From a virus, in IMG/VR virus record IMGVR_UViG_3300025849_000164, positions 1 to 28,398 of that record: a DNA stretch of 28,398 nucleotides, one strand, 5' to 3'. Shown here in pieces: positions 5,529 through 13,600 of this stretch. The notes beneath the pieces were generated by a model, which worked only from the letters and a program-made list of their open reading frames with translations, was not told where the DNA came from and made no database searches. The position numbers were made by a program, and so were the translations under genes. The first letter of the stretch is position 1, and the number at the start of each line of letters is the position of its first letter.

Positions 5529-5552
5529 TTTTGATTTACCAGTAAACGAGTA
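5420..5552. other. non-coding stretch with two inverted repeats
   Basis: AGTGAGA and TCTCACT form a 7-bp inverted repeat with a 7-nt loop at about 5417-5437. TACTCGTT (5518-5525) and AACGAGTA (5545-5552) form an 8-bp inverted repeat with a 19-nt loop. Neither has a T-run in the minus direction. They may be operators, RNA hairpins, or remains of the broken gene here. Confidence 0.4.
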
Positions 5553-5576
5553 GAACTAACTGGACTTTTTATTTAA

Positions 5577-5840
5577 CTATTCAGAGTGAACTGATTTAGA
5601 ATGTGAAGCATTTATAGAATAATCTCTACAAAATTTTGGAATACAATTTGAGTTTGTATAAGATTTGTATTGTTGAAAACAGGCCATAGTTTCAAACTTT
5701 TCTTGAAATGTTGAATATATTTCGTCATGGTCATAAGAAACAGTTTCTTGTTTTTTGTTTACAAAAGTTATAATTGTATTTGTACCGATTAGTGATTTTC
5801 TGATTACAAATCTTTTAGTTGTTAGTTTATTAGTTTTCAT
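5577..5840 (-). CDS. protein of unknown function
   Basis: An 87-residue protein with a basic, Thr/Lys-rich start (MKTNKLTTKRFVIRKSLIG), a beta-like section, and two cysteines in the second half. It has a 43-nt A/T-rich leader behind promoter copy 7. Not recognised; no membrane segment on this strand. Confidence 0.7.
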   Translation of the reverse strand: MKTNKLTTKRFVIRKSLIGTNTIITFVNKKQETVSYDHDEIYSTFQEKFETMACFQQYKSYTNSNCIPKFCRDYSINASHSKSVHSE

Positions 5841-5882
5841 ATTTATTTTATTTTATTTATTTATATTTAGTTTAGTTATTAT

Positions 5883-5915
5883 TATTATCTGTTTGTTGTC
5901 GTATTTAGTTTGTAA
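5883..5915 (-). promoter_or_regulatory. 33-bp bipartite motif, copy 7 (putative phage promoter)
   Basis: On the minus strand: TTACAAACTAAATACGA, 9 bases, GATAATA. It lies in a non-coding stretch (5841-6029) that has no ATG on the minus strand. It probably drives the 5577..5840 gene through a 43-nt leader. Confidence 0.65.
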
Positions 5916-6029
5916 GAGTGTAGTTTTATTTAGTTATTATTTTTAGTTGTTAGGTGTATCGCGTGACTTCTCTATAATTTACCCTGAATATCAGATGTTT
6001 ATTATAGTGAGTGGTTTATATTTAGTTAA

Positions 6030-6278
6030 TTAGATTATTATATATTGTAATTCTAATTCGTCAGTATGAATTGAATAGTTAATATTGTTTTGTTTTAATA
6101 GTTTGATAGTTTCAGGTAGGTGAGATGTGTATTCAAATAGAATGAATTTATTATTAGTGAATTGAGATTGATTAATATTATTTTCTGAAAAGAATTCTGA
6201 TGAATCAATTATGTAATGTATTTCAGAGTTATTATTTAGAATTGAATTAAGTTTATTATATTTTAAGTTTGTAATCAT
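6030..6278 (-). CDS. small protein of unknown function
   Basis: An 82-residue protein rich in Asn and Ile with a repeated pattern of alternating polar and hydrophobic residues; the end, LELQYIII, is hydrophobic. First gene of the minus arm beside the divergent intergenic region, with a 29-nt leader behind promoter copy 8. Not recognised. Confidence 0.65.
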   Translation of the reverse strand: MITNLKYNKLNSILNNNSEIHYIIDSSEFFSENNINQSQFTNNKFILFEYTSHLPETIKLLKQNNINYSIHTDELELQYIII

Positions 6279-6306
6279 TTTATAATTGTTTTAATGTTTA
6301 TACTAT

Positions 6307-6339
6307 TATTATCTATGTGGCTTCGTATTTAGATTGTAT
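6307..6339 (-). promoter_or_regulatory. 33-bp bipartite motif, copy 8 (putative phage promoter)
   Basis: On the minus strand: ATACAATCTAAATACGA, 9 bases, GATAATA. It is the outermost copy, reading left into the 6030..6278 gene with a 29-nt leader. It marks the right boundary of the minus-strand regulon. Confidence 0.65.
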
Positions 6340-6376
6340 AGTCAAACAGTAATAGAAAATTAGAAAGCTTAAAAGC

Positions 6377-6407
6377 CTGACGCAACGATGCATCGATATA
6401 TCTGACG
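6377..6407. promoter_or_regulatory. nested palindromes between direct repeats (possible operator)
   Basis: CTGACG occurs at 6377-6382 and again at 6402-6407, 25 bases apart. Between them are the perfect palindrome CGATGCATCG (6386-6395) and, sharing one base, GATATATC (6395-6402). The position between the two arms suits a regulator binding site. Only the geometry is seen. Confidence 0.35.
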
Positions 6408-6440
6408 AAATCAAAACAATATTCTAAAGAAAGGGGGACC

Positions 6441-6466
6441 CGCAAAATGAAATTGCGTTTTTTTTT
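6441..6466 (+). terminator. intrinsic terminator, plus strand
   Basis: CGCAA (6441-6445) pairs with TTGCG (6453-6457) around a 7-nt loop, followed at once by nine Ts. The stem is short but the T-run is the longest in the region. No plus-strand gene lies upstream in the window, so it either ends a short RNA from 6280-6440 or stops antisense read-through. Confidence 0.6.
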
Positions 6467-6656
6467 AAATTATCAAAATTATATTGTGGGGTGCAGTACT
6501 TTACTTCTATATTTCTTTTATTGCTTAGAAAAACCATGACAATAGGCCGTTAAACCTAGAATAGTAAGTGGCTAATGTCACCTTTTATATTATATGATAG
6601 TAGGTAAAAACGAGTAAACTTATGTAATATCTTATATTAAGACTAAAAAACTAATT

Positions 6657-7676
6657 ATGGCATACAATAAATCAAATAACCCTATGCAGCGTAGAGGAAG
6701 AAGAAGAAGAAAAGGAGCAAAGCATTTGTTAAACACTCCTACTATAGAGGTGAGTAAAACTACAACACCTAACAATCCTTTGAATGAAAAGGTTATTGCT
6801 TCTACAGGTAAGCTAGGTATAAGTGGTGATCAAAAAATGAAGGACTATGATTTCACTCCTTATTTCAAAGACCAAAGAACGCCGGGTAAAATAGGTATAA
6901 TGGGCAATAATAGAACTAATATTAAGCTAAACGTACCATTAGGAAATTTAAAGACATCGAAAGATAGAACAGGCAATAGACCTGTAAACTTAACATCTAA
7001 TCTTACTATAGCTCCAAACTCATTACTTAGATCAGATCCTAAATATACACAAGGGAACAACCTTCAATTTAATTCACAAACAGGTGCATTAGAAAAAGCA
7101 ATGGTATTAACACCAGGAACAGGGCAATTTAATAAAAAAGTAACAGGTTTCAATGCTAATATAGGTCTTAGTAAAAATATAGGAGCATTTCGTAGGGATA
7201 AAAATCAGAACACAAACAAAGATATTGCATTGTCAAACCAGTTTAATATAGAAGGAGGGTTAAATTTTAATAATTTAAGCGATAGAGCTGTAAAACCTTA
7301 TGCCAAAGTTAATTTAAAAGCAGGTATCAACACAGATAGAATTAAAAAAGTAGCAAATAGTAAAATTGGAAACAAATTTTCTTTAGGAGTTAATGCAGGA
7401 CTTGGCTTAGGTACTACTTTTTTCAATAAATCAACAAATCCTGATTCTAAAAACTACCTTGGTGATCAAACTAGGGCAAAACCTGAGCATTTGGATGGTT
7501 CTCCAAACTCTTTTCAAGATCTATCATTTGGAGCAAACTTAACACATAAAAAAACAGGTATAAGTTTAGGATATAGTAGATCAAAAACTTCAAATATTTC
7601 TAATAACGCAGAAAGAATTAACAAAAATAATAAAATTTCCTTAAACATACCGTTAGGTAAACTAAGCAGAAGGTAA
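6657..7676 (+). CDS. beta-rich virion protein, unknown
   Basis: A 339-residue protein with a very basic start (RRGRRRRKGAKHLL at residues 12-25) and an otherwise Asn/Gly/Ser-rich body of short alternating strands. Two related strings, IKLNVPLGNL near residue 90 and ISLNIPLGKL at the C-terminal end, bracket it; such segments and the stretch NKFSLGVNAGLGLGTTF are reminiscent of amphipathic beta strands. There is no signal peptide. It heads the rightward arm and its stop abuts the next ATG, so it is probably a structural or appendage protein cotranscribed with the fibres. Function not recognised. Confidence 0.7.
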   Translation: MAYNKSNNPMQRRGRRRRKGAKHLLNTPTIEVSKTTTPNNPLNEKVIASTGKLGISGDQKMKDYDFTPYFKDQRTPGKIGIMGNNRTNIKLNVPLGNLKTSKDRTGNRPVNLTSNLTIAPNSLLRSDPKYTQGNNLQFNSQTGALEKAMVLTPGTGQFNKKVTGFNANIGLSKNIGAFRRDKNQNTNKDIALSNQFNIEGGLNFNNLSDRAVKPYAKVNLKAGINTDRIKKVANSKIGNKFSLGVNAGLGLGTTFFNKSTNPDSKNYLGDQTRAKPEHLDGSPNSFQDLSFGANLTHKKTGISLGYSRSKTSNISNNAERINKNNKISLNIPLGKLSRR

Positions 7677-9110
7677 ATGCCAATAATAACAACATACCCT
7701 TTTAAGAAAGATCCATTAGCTAATAAAGATGAGATAATATTATCAGACTCACAAAGTAATGATCCTAATTTTAAGACTAAAACTACTGATTTAGAAGTTT
7801 TAATGAAGTATGTTAAGTCTAAGATAGAAACTATTGAGCCTGTTTCTCTTGATGGAGACTTTAAAATACAATTAACTGGATTAAATGGCTTTGGAACAGC
7901 AGGTCAAGTAATAGCTGTTAATCAAGCTGAGACTGGATTAGAGTATGTTGACGGTGGAGGTGGCGGAGGAAGTATATCTGTTAAAGACGCTAATACAACG
8001 GTTGATCCTACTAAAGTTTTAAATTTTGCTGGAAAAATATACACAGTAACTGAAGACACTACAGATTCTACACAAGCTGATATAGCTGGTTCATATAATA
8101 CAGTAGTGGCAGATTCGACTTTAACAGTTGAAGATGTGGGTTCTATACAAGCAGGTACAGCAGCAAGCACGTTAAAAGGCAACGATATAGTAGATTTACT
8201 AGATAAAATATTTTTTCCAACTGTACCACCTACTTATGTTCAGCCAACTTTTTCACTTACTAGTTCTATAAATTCCTACAAAGAAGTAGGTGCTTTAGTA
8301 ACTAATAATTTAACATTAAATTTTGTAAACAAAGACTCAGGTGGATTTGAAGGAACTATGACATTAAGTAGAAATACTCCATCAGCTAGTTTAACTCCTA
8401 TATCAATAACACCTACAACTTTAGCTGATTTACCTCCACAGTTTCCAAACTCCAACCCTAACCCTAATAATCCTCAGGTGAGGCAAACTGGAACATATAG
8501 TGATACTTTTACAATATCTAATTCATATACAGCTGCTGTTAATACAATAACATATGCAGCAACTGCTAAATCATTGACTGGTGCTCAGCTGCAAGACAGT
8601 GCAGGTAACTTATCTGGAAATCCTGTTCAAGGAGATACATTAAATTCAACTGCATCGTTTAATGCTATATACCCTTATTATTGGGGAGTATCTAAAGTGA
8701 GTAGTGGAGGTATTGATTTTGCAAGTACTGGTTACACACCTTCTATAAATGCTATTGAAACAGCTATAGAAGCAGGGTCTGGTTTAGGGTATAATAAAGT
8801 ATTAGCATTGTCAAATAACACAATTACAGTAAATTTTAATGCTACATCAGGTGGCGAGTGGATGTGGTTTGCTCATCCATATGTTAATACCACAAAAACT
8901 AAATGGTTTGAAAATGTAACTGCTCAAGGAGACATTGGCGGTACAGTATTTCAAGATCCTTCTCCCAGTGGAGGAAGTGATCCTAACGCAAACTTATTTT
9001 CTCAACCTCTCACGGTAAATATCGATACTGGTATTTGGGCTCTTGATTATAAAATATACATAGCTTTAAAATCAGCTACACAAGCAACAGTACAACTAAA
9101 AAATTCTTAA
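7677..9110 (+). CDS. fibre/appendage protein A1
   Basis: This is a 477-residue, Thr/Ser/Asn-rich protein, probably a tail fibre or other virion appendage. The first 90 residues hold a polar region ending in a Gly-rich linker (DGGGGGGS). From about residue 165 it shares a C-terminal region with the 695-residue protein at 11511: a DLLDKIFFPTVPPTY segment aligns with ELFNKLLFPTLLPTY, then NKDSGGFEGTM with KQDSGGIDGTI, and both end QLKN/QLRN. It starts directly at the stop of the preceding gene and is followed by a B-type partner. The family is unnamed; the paralogy is seen directly. Confidence 0.75.
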   Translation: MPIITTYPFKKDPLANKDEIILSDSQSNDPNFKTKTTDLEVLMKYVKSKIETIEPVSLDGDFKIQLTGLNGFGTAGQVIAVNQAETGLEYVDGGGGGGSISVKDANTTVDPTKVLNFAGKIYTVTEDTTDSTQADIAGSYNTVVADSTLTVEDVGSIQAGTAASTLKGNDIVDLLDKIFFPTVPPTYVQPTFSLTSSINSYKEVGALVTNNLTLNFVNKDSGGFEGTMTLSRNTPSASLTPISITPTTLADLPPQFPNSNPNPNNPQVRQTGTYSDTFTISNSYTAAVNTITYAATAKSLTGAQLQDSAGNLSGNPVQGDTLNSTASFNAIYPYYWGVSKVSSGGIDFASTGYTPSINAIETAIEAGSGLGYNKVLALSNNTITVNFNATSGGEWMWFAHPYVNTTKTKWFENVTAQGDIGGTVFQDPSPSGGSDPNANLFSQPLTVNIDTGIWALDYKIYIALKSATQATVQLKNS

Positions 9111-9113
9111 AGC

Positions 9114-11339
9114 ATGGCGATACAGTTACCAGATAATATATTCGTAGCAACAAATGCGCCACTAGATGTGAGATACGGTCCATATGTCGCTGCGGATATA
9201 ACAGCAGCTAGAACGTTAATAGATTCTACTGTTTCATTAGGTAATAGATATGAAGGACTAACTGTTGGTATTATTCTAGGCTCTGCGCCTGATCCTGTAG
9301 TAGAATATTGGTTCTATGGTGGAGTGGACATAACAAACCTTGTTGAAAAAAGTTCTGGAGGCGGAGGCGATATAATAGTTTTAAATCAAACAGGACCTAC
9401 TGGCACACCTTCTCAACTTACAGGCGCTTATGAAAAATTTAACTTTGTTAATTATGATCCTAATGATTTAAGAGTATTTGCTCAAGAAGATCCTAATGAT
9501 GCTGATCAAGTAAACATATTTTTTCCACCACCTGCATCACCTACATATCCGCCATATTTTAATCAAACCGGTGCTATTGTAGCTGATCCAATTGCTTCAC
9601 TTAGAAAAACATTAAGAATCAGTGATCCTTCTACTAATGGTAATTTTGATACAGGTGGTTGGACTGGACTTGAACGATCAGCTTATTTACTTAGCTCTGC
9701 AACAGAACTACAGTTTAAACCTGGAAGCAATGTATATATACTAGGGTTTAGTCCGGTAGGAGCACCAACCGCTACTGGTTGTAAAGTTCAAGTTAAAGTT
9801 TATGATGCTGATGGTGTGACACTACTCCGTAATGAGACCACTGGGGTTTTAGATGGAAATACTACATTTGGACAAAATCAAATAGAAGTGACAGTTTCTA
9901 ACTATGCGGCTATAGTAGATCCTTATGGAGATCCAACACAATACCAAGCTAAATTAAATATTAAAATTAAAATAGAAGATATATTAAATTCAGTGCCTAG
10001 GGTAGGAGGTAAATTTTCTGCTGAAATAATTTTTACGCCAGACCAAGTTCTACCAGAGCCAGGTACAAATCCAGGTACTCCAAAAACTGCTATAACGTAT
10101 AGTTTTGCTGATGTTTTTGCCGATGCAGATCCAACTAGCCCAGACACGACTAGTGTTACTTTTGGTCCTACAGCACCACAATCAACTCAAATTTATTCAT
10201 ATTTAAGTGGTGTTAAATACTTGACTGCTGGTTCTAAATTTGGTATAAGTTCTAAATTTATACAAGGCATAAACGGAAATACTCAAGGTAAAAACGGCAG
10301 CGCTGCTAATAACTTAGCATTTACTGCTCTATCAGGTATGAACACGCTTGGTGTTAGCGATAAAGCATGGAGTCCAACAAATGGAAATGTTAGTGGATGG
10401 AATGATAATTGGGACAAAATAGCCATAAAGTATGACTACGATGATTTTACCATACAATCTAATGCGTATACTTATAGAGGTGCAGCTGGTGGTTCTACAC
10501 TTACAATATCAGATCCTTGGAATGATGCTACCAGAGCTAGTGCTAATAATTTAGACGTATTAATATTAACACCTGGAGGAACAAATCCTTCAGATTTAAC
10601 TGAATATTTCAATAACGAATCTAAAAGACTTAGTAAAGCTAGTTTAACAGCTAACTACAATAATTGGAACTCTCAAACAGCTTTATCAACTTTAGAATTT
10701 GGTACAAAACCAAACGCTGCTACTAATAGTGATTTTCAAGATGCTTGCCAAATAGTGGATGGGTTTAGTAATAATGGAGCAGAACTAATTTCTGCTAATA
10801 CATTTGATTTAAGCAATGGTAATACACAATTAGATTTTTCAACTGGATACTTACCTAGTCAAAATACAAATTTTAGCACTTTCAATAAGCCTAGTGTATA
10901 CCATAGGCAGTTTGGCAACGGTGCTAGTACAGGATTTCCTTTTGCGTCATTTAGTTTAACATTTACTGGTTCAAATTGGGGAACTGGTAATAGTAATATT
11001 AATGATGCTTTAAATAATCAAGATATTAAAATATATATAAGAAGAGTTGCATCCAATAGTGGAGCTAGCTTTGGTGCTAATACTGCTGTTCCTTTAAACT
11101 TACATAACTGGAACAGTACTCCTTCAAACCCAAATAGATATTGGAGTCCAGGTGCTTTTAATGATGGAGGAAGTGGTATAGATACTCATAGTGCTACTAT
11201 TAGAGCATCTACTTCTAGTGGTAACTCAGTACAAGCTACATTTGGAAGCTTCTCAGCAGACATAGGTATATTTGTAGAGATACAATACTTAGAACCAAAT
11301 ATAAAAATAAATAGTATTACATGCGCTTTAAATTTTTAA
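9114..11339 (+). CDS. fibre/appendage protein B1
   Basis: A 741-residue protein. Its first 85 residues match the first 88 of the 627-residue protein at 13601: YGPY, AARTL, RYEGLTVG, VVEYWF, and LVEKSSG line up in order. This shared head probably attaches both proteins to the same virion site. A GGGGD linker follows at about residue 83. The long remainder is Asn/Ser/Thr-rich, has many aromatic residues (SDKAWSPTNGNVSGWNDNWD) and is unlike B2, as expected for receptor-binding parts. No enzyme motif is visible. Three nt separate it from A1. Confidence 0.75.
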   Translation: MAIQLPDNIFVATNAPLDVRYGPYVAADITAARTLIDSTVSLGNRYEGLTVGIILGSAPDPVVEYWFYGGVDITNLVEKSSGGGGDIIVLNQTGPTGTPSQLTGAYEKFNFVNYDPNDLRVFAQEDPNDADQVNIFFPPPASPTYPPYFNQTGAIVADPIASLRKTLRISDPSTNGNFDTGGWTGLERSAYLLSSATELQFKPGSNVYILGFSPVGAPTATGCKVQVKVYDADGVTLLRNETTGVLDGNTTFGQNQIEVTVSNYAAIVDPYGDPTQYQAKLNIKIKIEDILNSVPRVGGKFSAEIIFTPDQVLPEPGTNPGTPKTAITYSFADVFADADPTSPDTTSVTFGPTAPQSTQIYSYLSGVKYLTAGSKFGISSKFIQGINGNTQGKNGSAANNLAFTALSGMNTLGVSDKAWSPTNGNVSGWNDNWDKIAIKYDYDDFTIQSNAYTYRGAAGGSTLTISDPWNDATRASANNLDVLILTPGGTNPSDLTEYFNNESKRLSKASLTANYNNWNSQTALSTLEFGTKPNAATNSDFQDACQIVDGFSNNGAELISANTFDLSNGNTQLDFSTGYLPSQNTNFSTFNKPSVYHRQFGNGASTGFPFASFSLTFTGSNWGTGNSNINDALNNQDIKIYIRRVASNSGASFGANTAVPLNLHNWNSTPSNPNRYWSPGAFNDGGSGIDTHSATIRASTSSGNSVQATFGSFSADIGIFVEIQYLEPNIKINSITCALNF

Positions 11340-11343
11340 ACAA

Positions 11344-11511
11344 ATGGAAGATATTTTTAAAAACAAAGTAACTTTAAAGGTTAATATACCAGATGAAAAA
11401 TGCGATCTAAGCATCAAAGTAAATGATACCGTCGTAAACAATTATCAGTTAAGGTTTTCTGATATTAATAAAATAATAGCAACATATAATCAAGCTTTAA
11501 TAGACGGATAA
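11344..11511 (+). CDS. small protein between fibre genes
   Basis: A 55-residue frame (MEDIFKNKVT ... YNQALIDG) that starts 4 nt after the preceding stop and overlaps the next start as TAATG. The central part (LKVNIPDEKCDLSIKVNDT) looks like a beta hairpin, the end helical. It could be a fibre chaperone or adaptor, but only position suggests that. Not recognised. Confidence 0.65.
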   Translation: MEDIFKNKVTLKVNIPDEKCDLSIKVNDTVVNNYQLRFSDINKIIATYNQALIDG

Positions 11512-13598
11512 TGGGTTTTACAAGTGATGCGGTAAGTAAGTTAACGTTTAAGGTACAAGCAGCTAATGTAATTGATGCCAACACTAATTTTCAGTGGTAT
11601 GAATCTGTACTTGAAAACAGTCCTAAAATAACTAAAGATAGAATATTTTTAGAATATAATACTGTAACTGCTAATCCTCCTACATCTATAGCAAACTTAG
11701 TAACACTAACTTCTAGCGGTGGAGCACTGTATAATATAGTGTCTAATAATTATTTTCAACCCGCTTCGCAAGTACCTCTTTATCATGAGTTGACACAAGC
11801 TACTAATGGTAATGACACTACATATGTTTCTTATGACAATCCAGCTGATAGAAGTAGTGATAGGAAAAATAATTGGATAAATCCTTCTAGTGTGCCTGTC
11901 AATGGTATTCCAGTACCTTATTATACTATAGAAATATATTATTTAGTAGGAACAACATACACGCAGCTTCAAGCTACTGATGCTGCTACTATAAATGGTG
12001 AAGTTGGTTGGGTTTGGAATTATGATCAAGGTTTGTTGCTTTTATCTTCAGATGCAATAACTTTTTTAAAAAATCAAAATGGTGGTACAATGCCTACTTT
12101 ATATGCTAGAGGTTGGCGATATATAGGAGATACAGGTGTTGGAACCGGAGGAGATAAATACGCAGATTGTACAACACAAACTATTGTGGTTCCAGTAACC
12201 ACACAAACAATTAGCTTAACGATAGGTACAAATCTATCATATACACAAGGCCAAAGCATAAGATTAACATCTGGATCAAATTTAATATTAGGTACTGTTT
12301 CTAGCTATGTAGCTGGCACAGGTGCTATAGTAATTGCTGTAACATCTTCATCAGGTAGTATTACAACGTCAGCTACTTGGTGTATTGCACTAGGCGGTGG
12401 TTCAGGAGGTTCTATTGAGGTTGAATCATTTGATTATAGTGACGATCCAAACAATCCAGGAACACCAATTGGTTTAACAACTTTAACTACAGCTTTAGAA
12501 GGTTTACAAATACCTACAGATTTAAATGGTGGTGGTTTAATAGCAGCTGAAACATCTCCTGGAAGTAACATTGTAACTTTAAATACTATATTTGATACTC
12601 AAATAAGTCCTACTACAAATGCTCAAGCAGTAGGAGGTATTTCAAATAGTGAAACTGCTGCATCTTTATCAACTTTAACTTTTACTGAATTGTTTAATAA
12701 ATTATTGTTTCCTACTTTACTACCAACATACAAAAGGCCGCTTTTTACAATAACTAAAACAACGTCACCTTCACAAACTTATTATCAGCCAGGTCAATCA
12801 GTAACTGTGAATACCAGTACAACTTTTACAAAACAAGATTCTGGTGGAATTGATGGTACTATAATAACAAACAGAAATGGTTCATCTACCCCATCAATGG
12901 GAACAGCTACCTCAGGAACAACTGGTAATTTACCGAGTCAATTTGGGTTTGCAAATAATAACACACCAAATACTACAAACACGAGGACAGCTAGTGAATC
13001 ATTTACTACAAGTATACCTACTACTACACAGACAGCTTCAGATACTTTTAATTCTAACACTGGATGGTTAGAAGGAGATCCTAACAAAGATTCTACAGGC
13101 GCGCTTGATACTAGAACACCTGCAGTTCCAAATGCTGCAACAGTAAATGATCCAATAGCTGCACTTGCGTCATATAACTCTAATTCTACATCTATATCCT
13201 CAGTTTATCCTTGGTATTATTTTTATAGTAGTACTAAGCCAACTTCAAGTAACGCGGTATTAATGATAGAAGGAAACTTAGCAATACCAGGAGGTTATGC
13301 TGTTGTTGAAAATTTAGTTCCTTCAAATGGTACTTTAAACGTGCTTAATTATACTCCAGCAGCTGTTTTTACTGTTGTAGCTTACCCTTTTTTAGCTAAC
13401 AACAGTCAGTTTCCAGTTAAAACACGGTATTTTTTAGACATTTTAAATCAGAATGTAATAACAAATCTTTTTGATCCGGTAGTAACAGTAAATATCTCAA
13501 GAAATGGAGGCCCTTGGTCAAACATACAATATAGAATGCATATATCAACAAGTGTGCAGCAATCTACAGTTTCACCACTACAATTAAGAAATAATTAA
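11511..13598 (+). CDS. fibre/appendage protein A2
   Basis: This is a 695-residue paralogue of A1. The first 290 residues are different (FQWYESVLENSPKITKDRIF and onward) and lead to a GGGSGGS linker at about residue 295. From about residue 385 to the end it follows the A1 C-terminal region, including FPTLLPTY, DSGGIDGT, a YPWYYF segment and the final QLRN. It is rich in Thr, Ser and Asn without a membrane segment or enzyme motif. Its start is coupled to the 55-residue gene and it is followed by the B2 gene 3 nt later. A tail fibre or spike subunit is most likely. Confidence 0.75.
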   Translation: MGFTSDAVSKLTFKVQAANVIDANTNFQWYESVLENSPKITKDRIFLEYNTVTANPPTSIANLVTLTSSGGALYNIVSNNYFQPASQVPLYHELTQATNGNDTTYVSYDNPADRSSDRKNNWINPSSVPVNGIPVPYYTIEIYYLVGTTYTQLQATDAATINGEVGWVWNYDQGLLLLSSDAITFLKNQNGGTMPTLYARGWRYIGDTGVGTGGDKYADCTTQTIVVPVTTQTISLTIGTNLSYTQGQSIRLTSGSNLILGTVSSYVAGTGAIVIAVTSSSGSITTSATWCIALGGGSGGSIEVESFDYSDDPNNPGTPIGLTTLTTALEGLQIPTDLNGGGLIAAETSPGSNIVTLNTIFDTQISPTTNAQAVGGISNSETAASLSTLTFTELFNKLLFPTLLPTYKRPLFTITKTTSPSQTYYQPGQSVTVNTSTTFTKQDSGGIDGTIITNRNGSSTPSMGTATSGTTGNLPSQFGFANNNTPNTTNTRTASESFTTSIPTTTQTASDTFNSNTGWLEGDPNKDSTGALDTRTPAVPNAATVNDPIAALASYNSNSTSISSVYPWYYFYSSTKPTSSNAVLMIEGNLAIPGGYAVVENLVPSNGTLNVLNYTPAAVFTVVAYPFLANNSQFPVKTRYFLDILNQNVITNLFDPVVTVNISRNGGPWSNIQYRMHISTSVQQSTVSPLQLRNN

Positions 13599-13600
13599 AA

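Larger units (their letters stand above)
6279..6656. other. divergent intergenic switch region
   Basis: These 378 bases separate the leftward from the rightward arm and hold no convincing gene. They contain promoter copy 8 (leftward), nested palindromes at 6377-6407 and a plus-strand terminator at 6441-6466, followed by about 190 bases before the first plus-strand gene. A weak Bacteroidota-like promoter could be TTG near 6484 with TATATTTC about 21 bases later. GTGGCTAATGTCAC near 6571 is an imperfect inverted repeat. Confidence 0.6.

Noticed and set aside
5755-5946. Plus-strand 63-residue very hydrophobic frame
   Set aside because: Lies opposite the 5577..5840 gene start, its A/T leader and promoter copy 7; composition explains the hydrophobicity.
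594-6339. CRISPR array or transposon ends as explanation of the repeats
   Set aside because: Spacing between copies is irregular (hundreds of bases) with genes between them, and every copy has the same orientation relative to the downstream gene.
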